64,000 bases of DNA from Pseudomonas huaxiensis (lineage in GTDB: Bacteria; Pseudomonadota; Gammaproteobacteria; Pseudomonadales; Pseudomonadaceae), in contig NZ_QKVL01000010.1 in the NCBI RefSeq assembly GCF_003231275.1, positions 62,001 to 126,000 on the forward strand. Direction: 5' to 3'. The position numbers were made by a program, and so were the translations under genes. The notes beneath the pieces were generated by a model that was not told where the DNA came from, ran no database searches, and saw nothing but the letters and a program-made list of their open reading frames with translations. Every line of letters starts with the position of its first letter. The stretch's first letter is position 1. Positions 17,974 through 27,207 of this stretch are shown piece after piece.

Positions 17974-20193
17974 CTAGTACAGATCTACCGGGTCCACATC
18001 CAGCGACCAGCGCACCTGGCGCCCGCTGGGTAACTGTTCCAACACTAGCAACCAGGCGCTGATCAGTCGATGCAGCGGCGCCCGCGCATTGGCCTGAAGC
18101 AGCAATTGTGCGCGGTAGCGACCGGCACGGCGTTCCATCGGTGCCGGGACCGGCCCCAGCAATTCGATCCCATGCAGACCTTGCTCGGCCAGCAATCGTT
18201 CGGCTGCGGAGCAGGCTTCGTCGAGAAAACCTTCAGCCTGGCCCGGTTTGTGCGCCTCTGCGCGCAGCAGCGCGAGGTGCGCGAACGGCGGCAGGCCGGC
18301 GGCGCGGCGCTCGCTCAGGGCCTGCTCGGCAAAGGCGAAGTAGCCTTGCTCGGTCAGTTGCACCAATAAAGGATGGTCGGCGAGGTGGGTCTGGATGATC
18401 ACTTTGCCCGGCTCTTCGGCCCGCCCGGCGCGCCCGGCGACCTGCACGATCAATTGGGCCATGCGCTCGGCGGCGCGGAAGTCGCCGGAGAACAGCCCGC
18501 CATCGGCATCGAGGATCGCCACCAGAGTGACCCGCGGGAAGTGGTGCCCCTTGGCGAGCATCTGCGTGCCGACCAGGATGCACGGCTGGCCGCGCTGGAT
18601 GGTGTTGAACAACTGGTTCATCGCGTCCTTGCGCGAGGTGCTGTCGCGATCCACCCGCAGAACCGGGAAATCAGGAAACAGAATGCTCAGGCGCTCTTCG
18701 GCGCGCTCGGTGCCGGCGCCCACCGGCCGCAGATCGACGTGGTTGCACTGCGGGCACTGGCGCGGGATGCGTTCTTCATGCCCGCAATGGTGGCAGCGCA
18801 GTTCGCCGGAGCGCTGGTGCACGGTCATTCGCGCATCGCAGCGCGGGCATTCGGACAGCCAGCCGCAGTCGTGGCAGAGCAGGGTCGGGGCGAAGCCGCG
18901 GCGGTTGAGGAACACCAGGACTTGCTGGCCGGCGGCGAGGGTCTGGGCAATGGCCTGTTGCATTGGCCCGCTGATGCCGCTGTCCAGTGGCCGGCTTTTT
19001 ACGTCCAGGCGCAGGAAACGCGGGGCTTGGGCGCCGCCGGCACGGTGGTTCAGGCGCAGCAGGCCGTAGCGGCCGGAGTGGGCGTTGTGCAGGCTTTCCA
19101 GCGATGGAGTGGCCGAGCCCAGCAGGATCGGGATGTTTTCCTGCCGCGCACGTACCAGCGCCAGGTCGCGGGCGTGGTAGCGCAGGCCTTCCTGCTGTTT
19201 GTAGGAGCCGTCGTGCTCCTCGTCGATGATGATCAGCCCGGGATTCTTCATCGGCGTGAACAGCGCCGAGCGGGTGCCAATGATGATGTCGGCTTCGCCA
19301 TCGCGGGCGGCGAGCCAGGCGTCCAGGCGCTCGCGGTCGTTGACCGCCGAGTGCAGCAGAGCGATGCGCGCATTGAAACGCTGCTCGAAGCGGGCCAGGG
19401 TCTGCGGCCCGAGATTGATTTCCGGAATCAGGATCAGCGCCTGCTTGCCGGCTTCGAGGGTTTCGCGGATCAGTTGCAGGTAGACCTCGGTCTTGCCGCT
19501 GCCCGTCACCCCGGCCAGCAGGAAGGCGTGGAACGTATCGAAACCGGCGCGCACGGCGTGGAAGGCGGCGCGCTGTTCATCGTTGAGCGGCAGTTCCGGT
19601 TGCGCCAGCCAGTGTTCGTGGCGGGCCTGCGGGGCATGGCGGCGCACTTCGACCGCCACCATCTCCTTGGCCAGCAACAGGTCGAGGCTGTCCTTGCTCA
19701 GCCCCAGCTTGCCCAGCAGGCCATGGGCGACGCCGTGGGGATGCTGGGCGAGGGTGGCGAGAGCTTCACGCTGGCGCGGTGCGCGGGCGATGCGCGGATC
19801 ATCCTGGCGAGCGTTGGGGGCAACTTGCCAGAAGCGCTCCTGGCGCGCTTCGGCGGGTTCGCCCTGACGCAACAGCACCGGCAGCGCCCAGCTCAGGGTG
19901 TCGCCGAGGCTGTGCTGATAATATTGGGCGGTCCACAGGCAGAGCTTGAACAGCGCCGGTGGCAGCGGCGAGACCGGATCGAGCAGGGCGATCGCCGGCT
20001 TGAGTTTGTCTGCGGGCACCTCGCTGTGCTCAGCGACCTCCACCAGGACGCCGATCATCTCCCGGCGGCCAAACGGCACGCGTACGCGCATGCCTGGCGT
20101 GAGCGTCTGGCGCGCCATGCTCGCCGTGGCCCTGTAGTCGAACAGCCGCCGTAGTGGCGAGGGCAGGGCAAGGCGAAGAATGACGTCGGACAC
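17974..20193 (-). CDS. priA: Primosomal replication protein N' (helicase PriA)
   Basis: Superfamily 2 DNA helicase that restarts collapsed replication forks. The 739 aa have an N-terminal DNA-binding domain, Walker [14 protein letters not shown] near residue 232, the DEEH box in [15 protein letters not shown], and a zinc-binding insertion with paired cysteines (CHDCGW, CPRCDA, CHHCGH, CPQC), which is specific to PriA. It is upstream of argS on the same strand and divergent from rpmE. Confidence 0.98.
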   Translation of the reverse strand: MSDVILRLALPSPLRRLFDYRATASMARQTLTPGMRVRVPFGRREMIGVLVEVAEHSEVPADKLKPAIALLDPVSPLPPALFKLCLWTAQYYQHSLGDTLSWALPVLLRQGEPAEARQERFWQVAPNARQDDPRIARAPRQREALATLAQHPHGVAHGLLGKLGLSKDSLDLLLAKEMVAVEVRRHAPQARHEHWLAQPELPLNDEQRAAFHAVRAGFDTFHAFLLAGVTGSGKTEVYLQLIRETLEAGKQALILIPEINLGPQTLARFEQRFNARIALLHSAVNDRERLDAWLAARDGEADIIIGTRSALFTPMKNPGLIIIDEEHDGSYKQQEGLRYHARDLALVRARQENIPILLGSATPSLESLHNAHSGRYGLLRLNHRAGGAQAPRFLRLDVKSRPLDSGISGPMQQAIAQTLAAGQQVLVFLNRRGFAPTLLCHDCGWLSECPRCDARMTVHQRSGELRCHHCGHEERIPRQCPQCNHVDLRPVGAGTERAEERLSILFPDFPVLRVDRDSTSRKDAMNQLFNTIQRGQPCILVGTQMLAKGHHFPRVTLVAILDADGGLFSGDFRAAERMAQLIVQVAGRAGRAEEPGKVIIQTHLADHPLLVQLTEQGYFAFAEQALSERRAAGLPPFAHLALLRAEAHKPGQAEGFLDEACSAAERLLAEQGLHGIELLGPVPAPMERRAGRYRAQLLLQANARAPLHRLISAWLLVLEQLPSGRQVRWSLDVDPVDLY

Positions 20194-20266
20194 GCGGAGG
20201 CTTCTCTGTAAGGGTAATTCCAGATGCCCGCGAGCCTAGCAGACGACAGTCGGTGCAAGCGACAAC

Positions 20267-20294
20267 TTGCGCTGAGGCTTCGCTCTGGTATTAT
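20267..20294 (+). promoter_or_regulatory. Candidate sigma-70 promoter of rpmE
   Basis: TTGCGC (20267-20272) and TATTAT (20289-20294) are separated by 16 bp in the 163-bp gap between priA and rpmE, about 65 bp before the rpmE start. The -10 matches the consensus at 5 of 6 positions, the -35 at 4 of 6. Confidence 0.5.
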
Positions 20295-20362
20295 TCGCCG
20301 CCTAATTACGTGCGGTATTCAACAATGGTGTTGGGTGGCGGCACGCAGTCGAGGAAATGGCC

Positions 20363-20575
20363 ATGAAAGCAGATATTCATCCAGTTTACGAAGCGGTTGC
20401 GGTCACCTGCAGCTGCGGCAACAAGTTCGAAACCCGTTCGACCTTCGGCAAACCACTGCCAATCGACGTGTGCAACGAGTGCCACCCGTTCTACACCGGT
20501 AAGCAGAAGACTCTGGATACCGGCGGCCGCGTACAGCGCTTCGCAGATCGTTTCGGTACGTTCGGCAAGAAGTAA
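20363..20575 (+). CDS. rpmE: 50S ribosomal protein L31
   Basis: Large-subunit ribosomal protein bridging the subunits. The 70-aa protein starting MKADIHPVY is chosen because GAGGAAA is 6-8 nt before the ATG at 20363; the ATG two codons earlier is too close to that site. Cysteine pairs CSCG and CNECH mark the zinc-binding (C+) form. It ends with [11 protein letters not shown]. The transcript stops at the hairpin at 20614-20646. Confidence 0.98.
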   Translation: MKADIHPVYEAVAVTCSCGNKFETRSTFGKPLPIDVCNECHPFYTGKQKTLDTGGRVQRFADRFGTFGKK

Positions 20576-20577
20576 GA

Positions 20578-21399
20578 ATGCGCTTGGCTGGCCCTATGGG
20601 TCTGGCCTGGTTGCAAAAAAAGGCGCCCCTCGTGGGCGCTTTTTTTGTGGGTGCGATTTGGCAATTGCCGGCCCTGGCGTTCTGCCCGGCGCCCTCCGGC
20701 CTGTCATCGGCCAGCGTGCGCAGCGTGGTCGATGGCGACACGCTGCGCCTCGATGACGGTCGCAGTGTTCGGCTGATTGGCATCAATACACCGGAAATCG
20801 GTCGCAAAGGACGACGCAGCGAAGCCCTCGCCGAGACCGCCCGTCGGCGCCTGGAGACGTTGGTCCGACAAAGTCATGGTCGCGTCGGCTTGTTGCCCGG
20901 TACTGAATCCCGCGACAAGTACGGGCGCACGCTGGCGCATGTCTATGGTCGCTCTGGCGACAATTTCGAAGCCGTGCTGCTCAGCGAGGGTCTTGGCTAC
21001 CACGTGGCGGTGGCGCCGAATGTGCGGTTGGTCGCGTGCCAGAAACGGGCCGAGCAAGCTGCGCGCAAGGCCGGGGCCGGCGTCTGGCGCAGTTCTCCGG
21101 TGATCGGCGCGAGTAGCCTGCGACGCTCTGGTTTCGCTGTGGTTAGCGGCAAAGTCAGCGCAATAGAGCGTAATCGCGGCGGAATCTGGATCGAGATTGG
21201 TAACTCGCTGGTGCTTCAGATCCCTTCCAAAGTGCAACGCAACTTTCCGTCTTCCTTTCTTTCCGGCCTGAAGGGGCGTTCCGTCGAAGTACGCGGTTGG
21301 GTGCTGGATCGTTCCCGCAAAGGGGGGCTGAAGCCGGGTCAGCAGCGTTGGTTGCTGCAATTGACCGACCCGAGCATGCTGGAAAGGGCCAAAAGATAA
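20578..21399 (+). CDS. Secreted thermonuclease-like (SNase) protein
   Basis: Predicted exported nuclease with a staphylococcal-nuclease fold. The 273 aa have a signal peptide (about 1-35, ending LPALAFC, possibly a lipoprotein-like or ordinary cleavage), an SNase domain (about 45-165) with VVDGDTLRL, RLIGINTPEIG and RDKYGRTLAHVY carrying the expected acidic and Arg active-site residues, and a C-terminal extension of about 100 aa that looks like a small beta-barrel. The start is uncertain: ATG 20578 lies 2 nt after the rpmE stop, ATG 20596 is also possible. The coding sequence for the signal peptide contains the rpmE terminator hairpin. Confidence 0.82.
   Translation: MRLAGPMGLAWLQKKAPLVGAFFVGAIWQLPALAFCPAPSGLSSASVRSVVDGDTLRLDDGRSVRLIGINTPEIGRKGRRSEALAETARRRLETLVRQSHGRVGLLPGTESRDKYGRTLAHVYGRSGDNFEAVLLSEGLGYHVAVAPNVRLVACQKRAEQAARKAGAGVWRSSPVIGASSLRRSGFAVVSGKVSAIERNRGGIWIEIGNSLVLQIPSKVQRNFPSSFLSGLKGRSVEVRGWVLDRSRKGGLKPGQQRWLLQLTDPSMLERAKR
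20614..20646 (+). terminator. Rho-independent terminator of rpmE, inside the following gene
   Basis: Stem GCGCCC/GGGCGC (20623-20628 with 20634-20639), preceded by seven A and followed by seven T, so it can act on both strands. It lies 39 nt past the rpmE stop but within the codons for the signal peptide of the SNase-like gene. Confidence 0.88.
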
Positions 21400-21439
21400 A
21401 AAATTGTGGACATTTTTTTGCTCGATTGTACACATCGAA

Positions 21440-21460
21440 AGCCGCGTACTACGCGGCTCT
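21440..21460. terminator. Perfect palindrome after the SNase-like gene, weak terminator
   Basis: Nine-base arms AGCCGCGTA/TACGCGGCT around one base (21440-21458). No T-run follows on the plus strand, so termination would be weak. It lies in the 180-bp gap between the nuclease and maeB genes. Confidence 0.35.
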
Positions 21461-21509
21461 TGGCGGAAAGTCGTAGCTTAAAGGCCTTGACACAAGTGAC
21501 CGGGCAGTC

Positions 21510-21538
21510 TTGTCGGCCCTTGGCTCTTTGCGTATCCT
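21510..21538 (+). promoter_or_regulatory. Candidate sigma-70 promoter of maeB
   Basis: TTGTCG (21510-21515) and TATCCT (21533-21538) with 17-bp spacing, about 40 bp before the maeB start. A consensus TTGACA occurs at 21487-21492 but no suitable -10 lies at the right distance from it. Confidence 0.42.
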
Positions 21539-21578
21539 CGGCGGTCCGTCAGAACAGTAAACAAGCGGAATGCCCACC

Positions 21579-22847
21579 ATGTCAGACCTGAAAACTGCCG
21601 CTCTTGAATATCATGCTCAGCCTCGTCCGGGGAAACTGAGCGTAGAGCTTACCAAACCAACCGCAACCGCTCGTGACCTGGCGCTGGCCTACAGCCCGGG
21701 CGTCGCGGAGCCGGTGCGTGAAATCGGTCGCGATCCCGAGCTGGCCTACAAGTACACCGGCAAGGGCAATCTGGTAGCAGTGATCTCCGACGGTACCGCC
21801 ATTCTTGGCCTGGGTAACCTCGGCCCACTGGCTTCCAAGCCAGTGATGGAAGGCAAGGGTGTTCTGTTCAAGCGTTTCGCCGGTATCGACGTGTTCGACA
21901 TCGAAGTCGACTCCGAAAGCCCGCAAGCCTTCATCGATACCGTCAAGCGCATCTCCATCACCTTCGGTGGCATCAACCTCGAAGACATCAAGGCACCTGA
22001 GTGCTTCGAGATCGAGCGTGCCCTGATCGAACAGTGCGACATCCCGGTTTTCCACGACGACCAGCACGGCACCGCCATCGTGACCGCCGCCGGCATGATC
22101 AACGCCCTGGAAATCGCTGGCAAAACCCTGGCCGACGCCAAGATCGTCTGCCTGGGCGCCGGTGCTGCGGCCATCTCCTGCATGAAACTGCTGGTGAGCA
22201 TGGGCGCAAACATCGAGAACATCTTCATGGTTGACCGTACTGGCGTGATCCACGCTGGTCGCGATGACCTGAACCAGTACAAGGCAGTATTCGCCCACGC
22301 TACCGACAAGCGCAGCCTGGCCGATGCTCTGGACGGCGCCGACGTGTTCGTGGGTCTGTCCGGTCCGAACCTGCTGAGCGCTGAAGGCTTGAAGTCGATG
22401 GCGCCAAACCCGATCGTCTTCGCCTGCTCCAACCCTGATCCGGAAATCTCGCCAGAGCTGGCCCACGCCACTCGTAACGACGTGATCATGGCTACCGGTC
22501 GTTCCGACTACCCGAACCAGGTCAACAACGTTCTGGGCTTCCCGTTCATCTTCCGTGGTGCCCTGGACGTTCGCGCCAAGCGCATCAACGAAGAAATGAA
22601 GATCGCTGCCGCCAACGCTCTGAAAGGCCTGGCCAAGCTGCCAGTTCCGAAAGAAGTCTGCGACGCTTACGGTGTTGCGGGTCTGGAATTCGGTCGTGAG
22701 TACATCATTCCGAAGCCAATGGACTCGCGTCTGCTGACCGTCGTTTCCGATGCCGTGGCCAAAGCCGCCATCGAGACTGGCGTAGCGACCCTGCCGTACC
22801 CGAAACACTACCCGCTGAACAGCGTGGATGAAGTGTTCAACGGTTGA
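21579..22847 (+). CDS. maeB: NADP-dependent malic enzyme (short MaeB type)
   Basis: Oxidative decarboxylation of malate to pyruvate, supplying NADPH and pyruvate. The start at 21579 (MSDLKTAALEYH, 422 aa) has a GGA ribosome site about 9 nt upstream; ATG 21570 overlaps that site. Malic-enzyme signatures SPGVAEPVREI, GLGNLGPLASKPVMEGK, the metal-binding FHDDQHGTAIV and the nucleotide-binding CLGAGAAAISCM are present. It lacks the C-terminal phosphotransacetylase domain of the long MaeB, so it is the short form usual in Pseudomonas. Codon use here is strongly biased to highly expressed codons. Confidence 0.95.
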   Translation: MSDLKTAALEYHAQPRPGKLSVELTKPTATARDLALAYSPGVAEPVREIGRDPELAYKYTGKGNLVAVISDGTAILGLGNLGPLASKPVMEGKGVLFKRFAGIDVFDIEVDSESPQAFIDTVKRISITFGGINLEDIKAPECFEIERALIEQCDIPVFHDDQHGTAIVTAAGMINALEIAGKTLADAKIVCLGAGAAAISCMKLLVSMGANIENIFMVDRTGVIHAGRDDLNQYKAVFAHATDKRSLADALDGADVFVGLSGPNLLSAEGLKSMAPNPIVFACSNPDPEISPELAHATRNDVIMATGRSDYPNQVNNVLGFPFIFRGALDVRAKRINEEMKIAAANALKGLAKLPVPKEVCDAYGVAGLEFGREYIIPKPMDSRLLTVVSDAVAKAAIETGVATLPYPKHYPLNSVDEVFNG

Positions 22848-22865
22848 TCCGCTGACGTAATAAAA

Positions 22866-22898
22866 GAAAGCCCCGGCTCGTGAGAGTCGGGGCTTTTT
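22866..22898 (+). terminator. Rho-independent terminator after maeB
   Basis: Stem AAGCCCCG/CGGGGCTT with an inner CTC/GAG pairing, followed by six T. It starts 19 nt after the maeB stop. Confidence 0.92.
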
Positions 22899-22929
22899 TG
22901 TTGGGCAAACATGATGGTCTTGCGCGGAA

Positions 22930-23035
22930 CCTGTGGGAGCCGGCTTGCCGGCGATGGGGCCATCAGTGACAACGCTGCTGCCTGATCGGGCGCCATCGCT
23001 GCGGTTCGGCGCCCCGACAAGCCAGCTTCCACAGG
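22930..23035. repeat. REP/BIME-like palindromic repeat pair
   Basis: The right-type element CCTGTGGGAGCCGGC...GCGATG (22930-22956) and an inverted 42-nt element (22994-23035) nearly identical to 6294-6335. A further CTGTGGG...GCTCCTACAG fragment lies at about 23069-23103. Together with the maeB terminator they fill the 288-bp gap between convergent maeB and ponA. Confidence 0.85.
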
Positions 23036-23135
23036 GGCAATGCAGCTATCAAGGCCTGCGCACAAACCTGTGGGCTGTTAGTCGCGAAGGGCCGCTCCTA
23101 CAGTATCGTGAGCGGCCCACCTAAGGATGCAGGAA

Positions 23136-25568
23136 TCAGAACAGATCCATCGGCGCCGCTTCGTCCGCTGGCAGCGGGCTGCCCGGTACGCTGCCGTTGC
23201 CCAGCTCGTTGACCGAAGGCGGAGTGTCCTCGGCCTTGAACAGCTCGAAGTAGGCATTCGGCGTCCCCGGCGTTGCCGCGCGGCCACTGACCGGATCGAC
23301 CCGCAGGCTGAGGATGCCTTCGGGCTCCGGCAACCGATGCTCTGGCTTGTCCTTGAGCGCGGGGCCCATGAAGCTCATCCAGATCGGCAGCGACACCGTG
23401 CCGCCATACTCGCGACGGCCCAGGGTTTCAGGCTGGTCGAAGCCAGTCCAGACCGTCGTGACGTAGTCGGCGTTGTACCCGGAGAACCAGGCGTCCTTGG
23501 ATTCGTTGGTGGTCCCGGTCTTGCCGGCCAGGTCGTTACGGCCCAGTGCCATGGCGCGACGCCCGGTCCCGCGCTTGATGACGTCCTCCAGCATGCTGGT
23601 GAGGATGTAGCTGGTACGCCCGTCGATGATCCGCTCCGCGGTCAGCGGGACCTGTGGCTGCGTGGACGGTGCTGCCGTGGCATCGGTAGTGATCGCCTGC
23701 GCTTGCGGCGCGGCGATGCCGGCCTGGTCTTCCTGTCCCGACGGAACCCGCGCCGGATTGGCGGTGAACAGGGTTTCGCCGTTACGGCTGTCGATACGTT
23801 CGATCAGGTACGGGCTGATCTTGAAGCCGCCGTTGGCGAAAGCACTCCAGCCCGTGGCGATCTCCATCGGCGTCAGGGTTGCGGTGCCCAGTGCCAGGGA
23901 CAGGTTGCGCGGCAGGTCCTGCTTGTTGAAGCCGAACTTGGCGATGTAGTCGATGGTCTTGTCGACGCCCATGCTTTGCAGCAGGCGGATCGACACCAGG
24001 TTACGCGACTTGTACAGCGCCTCGCGCATGCGGATCGGGCCGAGGAAGGTGTTGGTGTCGTTCTTCGGACGCCAGACTTTGTCCAGGTACTCGTCGACGA
24101 ACACGATCGGTGCGTCGTTCACCAGGCTGGCGGCGGTGTAGCCGTTATCCAGTGCCGCGCTATAGACGAAGGGTTTGAAGCTGGAGCCTGGCTGGCGTTT
24201 GGCCTGCATCGCGCGGTTGTAGTTGCTCTGTTCGAAGGAGAAGCCGCCGACCAGTGCGCGGATCGCGCCGTTATTCGGATCGAGGGTAACCAGCGCGCTC
24301 TGTGCGCCGGGAACCTGGCTGAAGGCCAGGCTGCCATCTTCCATCCGGCGGACCCGAATCAGGTCGCCGACCTGCGACACATCGCTCGCCTGTTGCGGGC
24401 TGCGGCCCTGGCTATTGGTGTTGAGGAACGGGCGCGCCCATTTCATGGTGTCCCAGGCAACGGTGGCCTCGTCGCCTGACCTGGTCAGTACGCGCAGGCC
24501 GGTCTTGTCGACCTGGATCACGATGGCCGGCTCAAGGCCGCCCATGTTGCGCTGCTTGCCCAGTTCCTGCAGCCACGCAGCGCGGGTCTTGCCCGGCATG
24601 CGTGATTCGGGACCCCGGTAGCCGTGGCGCTGATCGTAGGAGGTAAGCCCGTCGAGTACGGCGTTATTGGCGATGGCCTGGAGATCGCTCGGCACCGTGG
24701 TGGTGACCCGGAAACCTTCGGTGTAAGCATCGCTGCCGTAGCGGCCGACCATTTCGGCGCGGGCCATTTCGGCGATGTAGGGCGCGTTCACTTCTGGCGT
24801 CGGCACGTGATAGCTGGCGTTCAGCGGCTCGGCCAGGGCGGCCTGGTAGCTGGATTCGTCGATCTTGCCCAGCTTGTACATGCGCCCGAGGATCCAGTCG
24901 CGGCGCTCCTTGGCCCGGGCCGGGTTGGCCAGCGGGTTGAAGCGCGACGGCGCCTTGGGCAGGCCGGCGATCATCGCCATCTGCGCCAGACTGATGTCGC
25001 GGATCGACTTGCCGTAATACACCTGCGCCGCAGCCTCGATGCCGTAGGCACGGTTGCCCAGGTAAATCTTGTTGACGTACAGCTCGAGGATTTCGTCCTT
25101 GGTCAGCTCCCGTTCGATCTGCAGGGCCAGGAGGATCTCGTTGGTCTTGCGCGAGAAGCTGCGTTCGCTGGACAGGAAGAAGTTCTTCGCCACCTGCATG
25201 GTGATGGTGCTGCCGCCGGTCTGGATGTGCCCGGACTTGACCAGCTGGGAGGCGGCGCGCATCAGGCTGCTGGGGTCAACACCGTAGTGGTTGAGGAAAT
25301 TGTCGTCCTCGGCTGACAGCAATGCCTGAATGAAGTGTGGGGGAATATCCGCGAAACGGATTGGAGAGCGGCGCATTTCGCCAAACTCGGCGATCAGCTT
25401 TCCGTCACTGCTGTACACCCTCAGCGGTATCTGCAACTGGATGCTTCGCAGCGCCTCGACCGAAGGGAGGCTGGGACTAAGATACAGAAACGCGCCACTC
25501 AGACCGAGTACGGCTGCGCAAATGACTGCGACGAAAGACCACCAGAAGAACTTCAGCAGGCGTATCAA
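23136..25568 (-). CDS. ponA: Penicillin-binding protein 1A (bifunctional)
   Basis: Class A PBP that polymerises and cross-links peptidoglycan. The 810 aa comprise an N-terminal membrane anchor (about 8-28), a GT51 domain with ALLSAEDDNFLNHYGVD and TGGSTITMQVAKNFF, an OB-like insert, and a transpeptidase domain with the active-site SxxK in QPGSSFKPF (Ser about residue 461), SRN in YKSRNLVS, and KTG in AGKTGTTNESKDAWF (about residue 682). The Pro/Glu-rich tail ends in DEAAPMDLF. It is divergent from the pilMNOPQ operon, the conserved pseudomonad arrangement. Confidence 0.97.
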   Translation of the reverse strand: MIRLLKFFWWSFVAVICAAVLGLSGAFLYLSPSLPSVEALRSIQLQIPLRVYSSDGKLIAEFGEMRRSPIRFADIPPHFIQALLSAEDDNFLNHYGVDPSSLMRAASQLVKSGHIQTGGSTITMQVAKNFFLSSERSFSRKTNEILLALQIERELTKDEILELYVNKIYLGNRAYGIEAAAQVYYGKSIRDISLAQMAMIAGLPKAPSRFNPLANPARAKERRDWILGRMYKLGKIDESSYQAALAEPLNASYHVPTPEVNAPYIAEMARAEMVGRYGSDAYTEGFRVTTTVPSDLQAIANNAVLDGLTSYDQRHGYRGPESRMPGKTRAAWLQELGKQRNMGGLEPAIVIQVDKTGLRVLTRSGDEATVAWDTMKWARPFLNTNSQGRSPQQASDVSQVGDLIRVRRMEDGSLAFSQVPGAQSALVTLDPNNGAIRALVGGFSFEQSNYNRAMQAKRQPGSSFKPFVYSAALDNGYTAASLVNDAPIVFVDEYLDKVWRPKNDTNTFLGPIRMREALYKSRNLVSIRLLQSMGVDKTIDYIAKFGFNKQDLPRNLSLALGTATLTPMEIATGWSAFANGGFKISPYLIERIDSRNGETLFTANPARVPSGQEDQAGIAAPQAQAITTDATAAPSTQPQVPLTAERIIDGRTSYILTSMLEDVIKRGTGRRAMALGRNDLAGKTGTTNESKDAWFSGYNADYVTTVWTGFDQPETLGRREYGGTVSLPIWMSFMGPALKDKPEHRLPEPEGILSLRVDPVSGRAATPGTPNAYFELFKAEDTPPSVNELGNGSVPGSPLPADEAAPMDLF

Positions 25569-25637
25569 GGCTTTGGGATGTCCAGTTGGAGTTTTGGGTT
25601 GAGCGCAGGGCCCGGCGGGCCGGAAAAACGCTGGGCA

Positions 25638-25643
25638 TTATAA
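25638..25643 (-). promoter_or_regulatory. Candidate -10 element of the ponA promoter
   Basis: On the minus strand TATAAT occurs 70 bp before the ponA start, in the 182-bp gap shared with pilM. No good -35 is found at 16-18 bp, so the assignment rests on the perfect -10 alone. Confidence 0.35.
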
Positions 25644-25750
25644 GCAATTTTCACTTCCCCGCGTGATTTGCACCGGGCGTCAGGAGGGTGCCATTGGCGT
25701 CTCCCTGGTCCTGGACGCTCTCGCTTTTTCCATGGAAATGAGGAAACAGG

Positions 25751-26659
25751 ATGTTTGGACGCTCAGGCTGGGATGCCGGTTCACTGCTGGGGGTGGAAAT
25801 CGCCTCTTGCGCTGTCAGGGTGCTGCAACTGGAACGCCGGGAGGAGGGGCTTCGTGTGCGAGGCTGGGCGGTCGAGCCACTTCCGCGTGGGGCTGTGGCG
25901 GACGGTCGGGTGATTGACCATGAGGCGGTCGCCGCAGCCTTGATGCGCGCCTTTGCGCGCAGCGGCGCGAGCCGTCGCGAAGTTGCGCTGGCGGTGCCCG
26001 CCTCGGTGGTGATCCAGCATGCCGTGGCGATGCCGTCGGAGCTCGATGACGATGAAATCGACGAACGGCTGCGGGACGAGGCCGAGCAATTCATTCCCTT
26101 CGCGGTGGAAGAGGCCGCGCTCGATTACCAGGTATCTGCTGGTGCCCCGGGCTTCCTGAGCGTGGCGTTCACGGCTTGTCGCCAGGAGTGGCTGGACGGC
26201 ATGGAAGCGGTCATGGACCTGGCCGGCTTGCGGGCACGGATCGTGGACATCGACAGTCACGCCTGGCAACGGGTGTTGAATCGCAAGCCGACAGGACTGG
26301 CGGCGGTGCTGCAACTGGAGGTGGATGGCTGGGTATTCCAGGCATTTGCCAAGGACGGTACGCCGTCGTTCAGCGAGCGCCATGTGCCCCTTGAGCCGCA
26401 ACTGGAGAGGCTGGTCGAATTTGTTGACTTGTGCCTGCTACGTGAGCCGGGTGCGATGCCGGACCAGCTATGGCTCGCGGGTGCGCGTGCTGGCTGGGAT
26501 GGTCTGGCCGGGCAACTGCGGCAGCGCCTTGGTGTGGTGACGCAGCCGTTCGATCCACTGGCGACATTGCTTGAGCCACAGCAGGGGGCCGCCGATCTGC
26601 GTCAGGCAGCGCCGATGCTGGGCGTGGCCTGTGGGCTGGCGCTACGAGGGTACGCCTGA
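25751..26659 (+). CDS. pilM: Type IV pilus assembly protein PilM (divergent, short)
   Basis: Actin-like cytoplasmic ATPase that binds the N-terminus of PilN and links the alignment complex to the motor. The 302 aa start with LLGVEIASCAVRVLQL (actin-like phosphate motif region) and contain LAVPASVVIQHAV and EAEQFIPFAVEEAALDY, which match PilM. It is about 50 aa shorter than the canonical 354-aa protein, missing part of the C-terminal subdomain. GAGGAAA lies 7 nt before the start. First gene of the pilMNOPQ operon; its stop overlaps the pilN start by one nucleotide (TGATG). Confidence 0.88.
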   Translation: MFGRSGWDAGSLLGVEIASCAVRVLQLERREEGLRVRGWAVEPLPRGAVADGRVIDHEAVAAALMRAFARSGASRREVALAVPASVVIQHAVAMPSELDDDEIDERLRDEAEQFIPFAVEEAALDYQVSAGAPGFLSVAFTACRQEWLDGMEAVMDLAGLRARIVDIDSHAWQRVLNRKPTGLAAVLQLEVDGWVFQAFAKDGTPSFSERHVPLEPQLERLVEFVDLCLLREPGAMPDQLWLAGARAGWDGLAGQLRQRLGVVTQPFDPLATLLEPQQGAADLRQAAPMLGVACGLALRGYA

Positions 26660-27207
26660 TGCACGCGGTCAATTTGTTGCCCTGGCGGGAATGGCGACGC
26701 CAGCGGGCGATCCGCGGCTTTCAATATGGGTTGCTGGCGGCGGTGCTGTTGGGCGGATTGCTGATGGTGGTCGTCTTCGGACTGCTCAATCAGCGACTCA
26801 ACGCGCAATTGAAGGAAAACAGCCGCCTGGATGAACGGACTGCTGCGCTTGATGGCCCCATGGCTGAAGTCGAAGGCCTGGTGGTCCGGCGCGACGCGCT
26901 CATTGAGCAGCTAAACGAACTACAGGCGTTGCAGCGCCAAGGCCAATCCGGGGCTGAACTACTGACCCACCTGACGCGGATCGTGCCAGCGCAGGTGCGG
27001 CTCTATGGGCTGCAACTGGCCGGTGACGAACTGAGGCTGTCCGGGCTGGCCCGCTCGGGTTCCGACATCGCGCAACTGCTGCGCAATCTGGGGCAGTCAC
27101 CTGGCTTGAGTGCTCCGGACCTCCAGGAAGTGAAGTCGTCCAGCCAGGGCGAGCGCTTTCAGATAGTGGTCAGCCTGCGCCCGGTTGCGGCTGTAGAACA
27201 GTCATGA
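26659..27207 (+). CDS. pilN: Type IV pilus assembly protein PilN
   Basis: Bitopic inner-membrane protein of the alignment subcomplex, pairing with PilO. The 182 aa start MHAVNLLPWREWRRQ, whose INLLPWRE-type motif is the PilM-binding peptide; a membrane helix follows (about 23-45), then a coiled coil (50-95) and a small ferredoxin-like periplasmic domain (about 100-180). It overlaps pilM by 1 nt and pilO by 4 nt. Confidence 0.92.
   Translation: MHAVNLLPWREWRRQRAIRGFQYGLLAAVLLGGLLMVVVFGLLNQRLNAQLKENSRLDERTAALDGPMAEVEGLVVRRDALIEQLNELQALQRQGQSGAELLTHLTRIVPAQVRLYGLQLAGDELRLSGLARSGSDIAQLLRNLGQSPGLSAPDLQEVKSSSQGERFQIVVSLRPVAAVEQS

Noticed and set aside
16122..18062. A 646-codon plus-strand frame opposite argS
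   Set aside because: No family motif, biased composition, and complete overlap with the conserved argS gene; a codon-bias shadow.
21487..21492. Consensus TTGACA before maeB as its -35
   Set aside because: No acceptable -10 occurs at 16-18 bp; the pair 23 bp further on fits better.
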